This document shows positions 60,079 through 64,000 of a DNA stretch of 64,000 bases, piece after piece (position 1 is the stretch's first letter; the number at the start of each line of letters is the position of its first letter). Under the pieces are notes generated by a model. That model had not been told where the DNA came from and made no database searches. It saw only the letters and a program-made list of their open reading frames with translations. The DNA is from Chloroflexi bacterium bin20. Its GTDB lineage: Bacteria; Chloroflexota; Anaerolineae; Aggregatilineales; Phototrophicaceae. The stretch covers positions 162,876-226,875 of the forward strand of contig MPMG01000005.1 in NCBI GenBank assembly GCA_002238485.1, written 5' to 3'. The position numbers were made by a program, and so were the translations under genes.

Positions 60079-63000
60079 ATGGCCGGCGACTTCGTACACT
60101 TGCATGTGCACAGCGAGTTCTCGTTATTGGATGGTCAAAGCCGCATCAAGCAACTGGTCGCGCGCGCGAAAGAGCTGGACATGCCGGCATTGGGGATCAC
60201 CGATCACGGCGTCATGTTCGGCGTGCTGGACTTTTACCGCGCTTGCACGGATGCTGGTATCACGCCAGTTGTGGGCATGGAAGCCTACCTTGCGCCGCGA
60301 GGCATGACCGACCGCGACCCCCGCCACGACCGCGAAGCCCACCATCTGCTGCTGCTGGCGAAGAATATGCGCGGTTATCAGAACCTGCTGACGATCGCCT
60401 CGGCCGCCCAGCTGGATGGCTTCTATTATCGTCCGCGCATCGACAAAGAGTATCTGGCTGCCCACGCCGAGGGTCTCATCGCTACCAGTGGCTGCCTGGC
60501 TGCGGAAATCCCGCGCTTGGCAAGCAAGGGCAATTTTGACGCCGCGCGCCAGCAGATTGGCTGGTATCAAGATGTCTTTGGCAGCGACAACTTCTTCCTG
60601 GAGCTGCAAGGGCATGACATTCCCGACCTGCATGAGCTGAACCGCTGGCTTTGCGAGTATCGAAGCAGCGGGCACAGCGCCGTCCAACTGGTGGCCAGCA
60701 ACGATGTGCATTATGTCGACAAGGACGATGCCGACGCCCACGATACCTTGCTGTGCATCCAAACCAGCAGCCTGAAGTCCGAGCAGGACCGCATGCGCAT
60801 GTTGCCAGCGAGCAGCTACTATCTGAAATCTGCCCAAGAAATGCGCGCCGACTTCGCCGATCTGCCTGCCGAACTGATCGATGAGGCATTTGCCAATTCA
60901 CTGCGGATCGCGCAGATGACGGATATCGACCTGACGCCCAAGGGCTATCACCTGCCGACTTTCCCTGTACCAGACGGCTTCGATGAAGCCAGCTACCTGC
61001 GTCATCTGACCGAAATCGGCATGGCTTGGCGCTTTGGGGGCAACTGGCAGCGAGAGCGAGCTTTCCAGGAGCGCATCGACCGCGAGCTGAACATCATCCA
61101 CAGTATGGGCTTCGACAGCTATTTTCTGATCGTGTGGGACTTGTGCGAATTCGCGCGCCACGCCGATATCTGGTGGAATGTGCGCGGTTCTGGGGCAGCC
61201 TCATTGGTCGCCTACAGCCTGGGCATCACCAATATCGACCCGATCCAAAACGGCTTGCTTTTCGAGCGATTCCTTAATCCCGGCCGCGTCAGCATGCCCG
61301 ATATTGACCTGGACTATCCCGACGACCGCCGCGGCGAGATGATCGCCTACACAGCCATGAAGTATGGCGAAGACAAAGTCGCTGCCATCATCACCTTCGG
61401 CACCATGGGCGCAAAAGCGGCTGTGCGCGATGTCGGACGCGCCCTGGATGTCGATCTGGGTCTGATCAATCGCGCTGCTGCCCTCATCCCGCAAGAGGCG
61501 CGCCAAAAGAAAATCCGCGAGTATGTCGATGCCAGCCCGGAGCTGAAAGCGCTGTATCAGGACGAGCCGCAGCTGCAGCGCGTCATCGACACAGCCATCG
61601 AATTGCAGGGCATGACACGCCACGCTTCCACGCACGCGGCCGGCGTGATCGTCGCCGATCGCCCCTTGGTCGAGCTGGTGCCTCTGCATCGCATCACCGG
61701 CAAAGATCCCTCGGGCGGCGCGCTGAAAGCCGTGACGCAATTCCCCATGGAAACTGCCGAGTCCATCGGCTTGCTCAAGATCGACTTTTTGGGTTTGTCC
61801 ACGTTGACCATCATGCGCAAAGCCTGTGAGTTGATCGCCAGACACCACGGCGTACATTATTCTTTCGACAACATTCCTTATCGCCATGACGATGCCACTG
61901 CCGAAGAGCGCGCGCGCCTGGATGTTGCCTTCGAGATGCTGGGTCGTGGCGAGACGGTGGGTGTCTTCCAGGTCGAATCCGGCGGCATGCAGCAGATGCT
62001 TCGGGGCATGCGTCCGCGCGCCTTTGAGAATATCGTGGCAGCTATCTCGTTGTATCGTCCCGGACCCATGGACTATATCCCCGCCTATTGCCGCCGCATG
62101 CACGGCGACGAAGAGATCAAACCCCTGCACCCGCGTCTGGAACCCATCCTTCGCGAGACCTACGGCATCTGTGTGTATCAGGAACAGATCGTACAAATCG
62201 CTGGCGAGCTTTTTGGCTACGAACTGGGCGAAGCCGACTTGATGCGTCGCGCGGTATCCAAGAAAAAAGCCGAAGACCTCAACAAGCACAAAGCCATTTT
62301 CATCGAACGCGGTCCAGAAAACGGAATCCCCGCCGATGACGCCGCCGCCATCTTCGACATGATCGCCGAATTCGCCAATTACGGCTTCAACAAGGCTCAC
62401 GCCGCCGACTACGCGGTCATCACCGTGCAGACAGCCTACCTCAAGTGCCACTATCCCGACGAGTATATGACCGCCATTTTGAGCGTGCAGCGCGATGACC
62501 TGGGCAAAGTCTCGACTGTGCTGGAAGAATGCCGCCGCTTGCACATCCCCATCTTGCCGCCCGATGTCAACAGCAGCCAGCTGGACTTTGATATCGAAAG
62601 CGGCGACGATGGCAAACGCGCGATCCGCTTTGGCTTGGCTGCCGTGAAGAATGCCAGCGTTTTTGCTGCGCGAGACCTGATCGCCCAGCGCGGTGAGCTG
62701 CCATTTGATAACCTGACCGATTTTTGCCAGCGCGTCGACTTGCGAAAAGTCGGCAAACGCTCGCTGGAAAGCCTCATCAAAGTGGGCGCGATGGATGCTT
62801 TTGGCACGCGCGCCAGCCTCTTGCAAGCCCTGGACGGCATCATCAGCGCCAGCGGTAAGCACCACCACGACCTGGAAGTCGGGCAGATCCAAATGTTTGG
62901 CGATGCCGCCAGCAGCCCCGACAATTTCGCCGAGTTTCATCACATCGACGAAGTGCACCCGCGCGATCGTTTGAAGTGGGAGAAAGAGTTGCTGGGCTTT

Positions 63001-63873
63001 TACCTGACAGGCCGCCCGGCCGACCGCCACCGCGAGCAGTTGGCACAGCAAAATCTGCAATCGATCGCCGAACTGAAGAGCCCGGCGCTGAAAAAGCCCG
63101 AGCGTGTTCGCGTTGCTGGCGAAATCACGGCGCTGCGCAGGCTCACAACCCGTAATGGCGATCCTATGGCTGTGCTGAGTCTGGAAGATTGGCACGACAG
63201 CGCAGGCATCATAGAAGTTGTGCTCTTCCCGGACACCTTCAGCAAAGTTGTGGAGACCTATGCCAGCGCCAGCCAGACAGCAGCCGAAGGCGCGCGTGAA
63301 CTGGCTATCGGCGAAATCGTGCTGATCAGCGGGCGCTACGACGACAGCCGCGGCGAAGCGCAGATCATCGCCGATCAGCTGCGCCTGGATTTCAGCGCTG
63401 TCAGCGCAGAGAGCGCAGCCACACCATACGACCAACCGCCGCCGGACTGGGCTCAAGAAGACATGCCGCCGCCGCCAGATGCCTTCCCCGATCCATCGCC
63501 ACCCGCCGAGCCAACACCAGCGCTTGCTCCTAACGACGAGCCGGCCTGGGCGAATGGCGCGAGCAACCTGAGCTTGCCCGACCACGATGATGGTCTTCCA
63601 AGCAGACCGCCGCGCACGATTACCGTGACGCTGGAAGCTACTGCCGACATCGACAAAGACCGCCGCAAGCTCGAGCGCATCCACCGCTGCTGTGTGGCAT
63701 TCCCTGGCAAAGACCGCTTCCGAATCATTATCGTCCGCGAGGATGATCGCACTGTCTTGCGCTTCCCCGACCACAGCACCGATATTTGCGACGAGCTCCA
63801 CCACGCTCTGCTTGAGATCGTGGGAAAGGGCGAATTGGTGCAGGTTGCGGAGACTAGCGTAAGCGGGACTTAA
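60079..63873 (+). CDS. dnaE: DNA polymerase III alpha subunit
   Basis: This 1264-aa replicative polymerase has an N-terminal PHP domain (HLHVHSEFSLLDG, ALGITDHGVMFG, VASNDVHYV) with most metal ligands retained, so a PHP exonuclease activity is possible. The palm carries the catalytic PDIDLDYPDDRRGEMI near residue 408 and FDNIPYRHDD further on. The tail has the helix-hairpin-helix and OB-fold (VRVAGEITALRRLTTRNGDPMAV). A Pro-rich linker (about 1120-1160) separates a last domain. GAAGCGAGC is a weak ribosome site. The stop is 2 bases before an IS-like element. Confidence 0.96.
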   Translation: MAGDFVHLHVHSEFSLLDGQSRIKQLVARAKELDMPALGITDHGVMFGVLDFYRACTDAGITPVVGMEAYLAPRGMTDRDPRHDREAHHLLLLAKNMRGYQNLLTIASAAQLDGFYYRPRIDKEYLAAHAEGLIATSGCLAAEIPRLASKGNFDAARQQIGWYQDVFGSDNFFLELQGHDIPDLHELNRWLCEYRSSGHSAVQLVASNDVHYVDKDDADAHDTLLCIQTSSLKSEQDRMRMLPASSYYLKSAQEMRADFADLPAELIDEAFANSLRIAQMTDIDLTPKGYHLPTFPVPDGFDEASYLRHLTEIGMAWRFGGNWQRERAFQERIDRELNIIHSMGFDSYFLIVWDLCEFARHADIWWNVRGSGAASLVAYSLGITNIDPIQNGLLFERFLNPGRVSMPDIDLDYPDDRRGEMIAYTAMKYGEDKVAAIITFGTMGAKAAVRDVGRALDVDLGLINRAAALIPQEARQKKIREYVDASPELKALYQDEPQLQRVIDTAIELQGMTRHASTHAAGVIVADRPLVELVPLHRITGKDPSGGALKAVTQFPMETAESIGLLKIDFLGLSTLTIMRKACELIARHHGVHYSFDNIPYRHDDATAEERARLDVAFEMLGRGETVGVFQVESGGMQQMLRGMRPRAFENIVAAISLYRPGPMDYIPAYCRRMHGDEEIKPLHPRLEPILRETYGICVYQEQIVQIAGELFGYELGEADLMRRAVSKKKAEDLNKHKAIFIERGPENGIPADDAAAIFDMIAEFANYGFNKAHAADYAVITVQTAYLKCHYPDEYMTAILSVQRDDLGKVSTVLEECRRLHIPILPPDVNSSQLDFDIESGDDGKRAIRFGLAAVKNASVFAARDLIAQRGELPFDNLTDFCQRVDLRKVGKRSLESLIKVGAMDAFGTRASLLQALDGIISASGKHHHDLEVGQIQMFGDAASSPDNFAEFHHIDEVHPRDRLKWEKELLGFYLTGRPADRHREQLAQQNLQSIAELKSPALKKPERVRVAGEITALRRLTTRNGDPMAVLSLEDWHDSAGIIEVVLFPDTFSKVVETYASASQTAAEGARELAIGEIVLISGRYDDSRGEAQIIADQLRLDFSAVSAESAATPYDQPPPDWAQEDMPPPPDAFPDPSPPAEPTPALAPNDEPAWANGASNLSLPDHDDGLPSRPPRTITVTLEATADIDKDRRKLERIHRCCVAFPGKDRFRIIIVREDDRTVLRFPDHSTDICDELHHALLEIVGKGELVQVAETSVSGT

Positions 63874-63875
63874 CC

Positions 63876-64000
63876 CAGGGCAATCGCATCAAATCTGCGA
63901 GAGCAGCTTTAGCCGGAAGTTGTCATCGAGCGCGGCGCGATAGCGTTTTTGTCTCAAGCTGCCCTTGGATGTATCCTGTTTCAAGATATTCAGGCTGATT
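63876..64000 (-). mobile_element. partial ISAs1-family insertion sequence
   Basis: Immediately after the dnaE stop the sequence CAGGGCAATCGCATCAAA begins, which matches the terminal repeat ends I know from ISAs1-family elements. A minus-strand transposase end follows. The element runs out of the window, so its other end and target duplication cannot be seen. Confidence 0.6.
63889..64000 (-). CDS. transposase C-terminus, ISAs1-like (partial)
   Basis: The last 36 codons read NILKQDTSKGSLRQKR and end in a RAALDDNFRLKLL helix. This is the usual C-terminal pattern (ALNLLKxDxSKGSL...KRxxAxxDDxFLLKLL) of ISAs1-family DDE transposases. The stop lies inside the terminal repeat, as is common for this family. 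The 5' part is outside the window. Confidence 0.6.
   Translation of the reverse strand, partial: ISLNILKQDTSKGSLRQKRYRAALDDNFRLKLLSQI

Noticed and set aside
61201-63804. 867-aa ORF antisense to dnaE
   Set aside because: The dnaE strand has full family motifs over the entire stretch. The antisense frame is kept open by codon bias (frequent GCC, GAC, ATC, CTG) and shows no domain.

Overview
This looks like a chromosomal segment of a Chloroflexota-type bacterium (Anaerolineae or a relative). That assignment is an inference. It rests on moderately high GC, a complex I membrane-arm cluster with two nuoM genes, an enlarged AtpB, two four-domain S1 proteins in place of one six-domain S1, two FemAB ligases, menaquinone-type UbiE and a short ProRS. 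No rRNA, tRNA or CRISPR array was seen. Most genes are ordinary housekeeping genes with clear Shine-Dalgarno sites. Several genes have near-consensus sigma70 promoters (TTGACA-N17-TATAxT type).

Layout. 1-5.1 kb is an accessory stretch: M20 peptidase, LysE exporter, a 66-aa ORF with a very strong promoter, a secreted hypothetical protein interrupted by a 58-nt G/C homopolymer tract, an HNH endonuclease and an APH-family kinase. 5.2-11.1 kb is one giant secreted alpha-2-macroglobulin whose thioester motif has lost its Gln. 11.2-14.2 kb (minus strand) carries a PhyH oxygenase and two FemAB ligases. 14.5-24.2 kb is nuoA-H-J-K-L-M-M-N, with no peripheral-arm genes. 24.3-26.9 kb is atpI-B-E-F, ending in a terminator with no F1 genes; AtpB has a large extracytoplasmic insertion and AtpF carries a delta-subunit C-terminal domain. 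27-32.7 kb is murE followed by three envelope-glycan genes, mostly overlapping. 32.7-46.1 kb is an RNA and translation block: MazG-like, proS, a tandem-NYN protein, rpsO, pnp, two methyltransferases, a phosphoribosyltransferase, two S1 paralogues, rpsU and infA. 46.2-53 kb (minus) is hrcA-grpE-dnaK-dnaJ-prmA-ubiE. 53.1-63.9 kb has trxA, prs, a VTT membrane protein, secA, an MBL hydrolase, mutM (minus) and dnaE. The window ends inside an ISAs1-like element that abuts the dnaE stop codon.

The most interesting points are the 2M-type complex I arm with an extended NuoL lateral segment, the unusual Fo subunits, the NYN protein with a duplicated nuclease-like domain, and the homopolymer-interrupted secreted gene. 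Many of the longest lines in the ORF track (for example 867 aa antisense to dnaE and 793 aa antisense to secA) are codon-usage shadows and were left out. All family assignments come from reading motifs by eye; nothing was searched.
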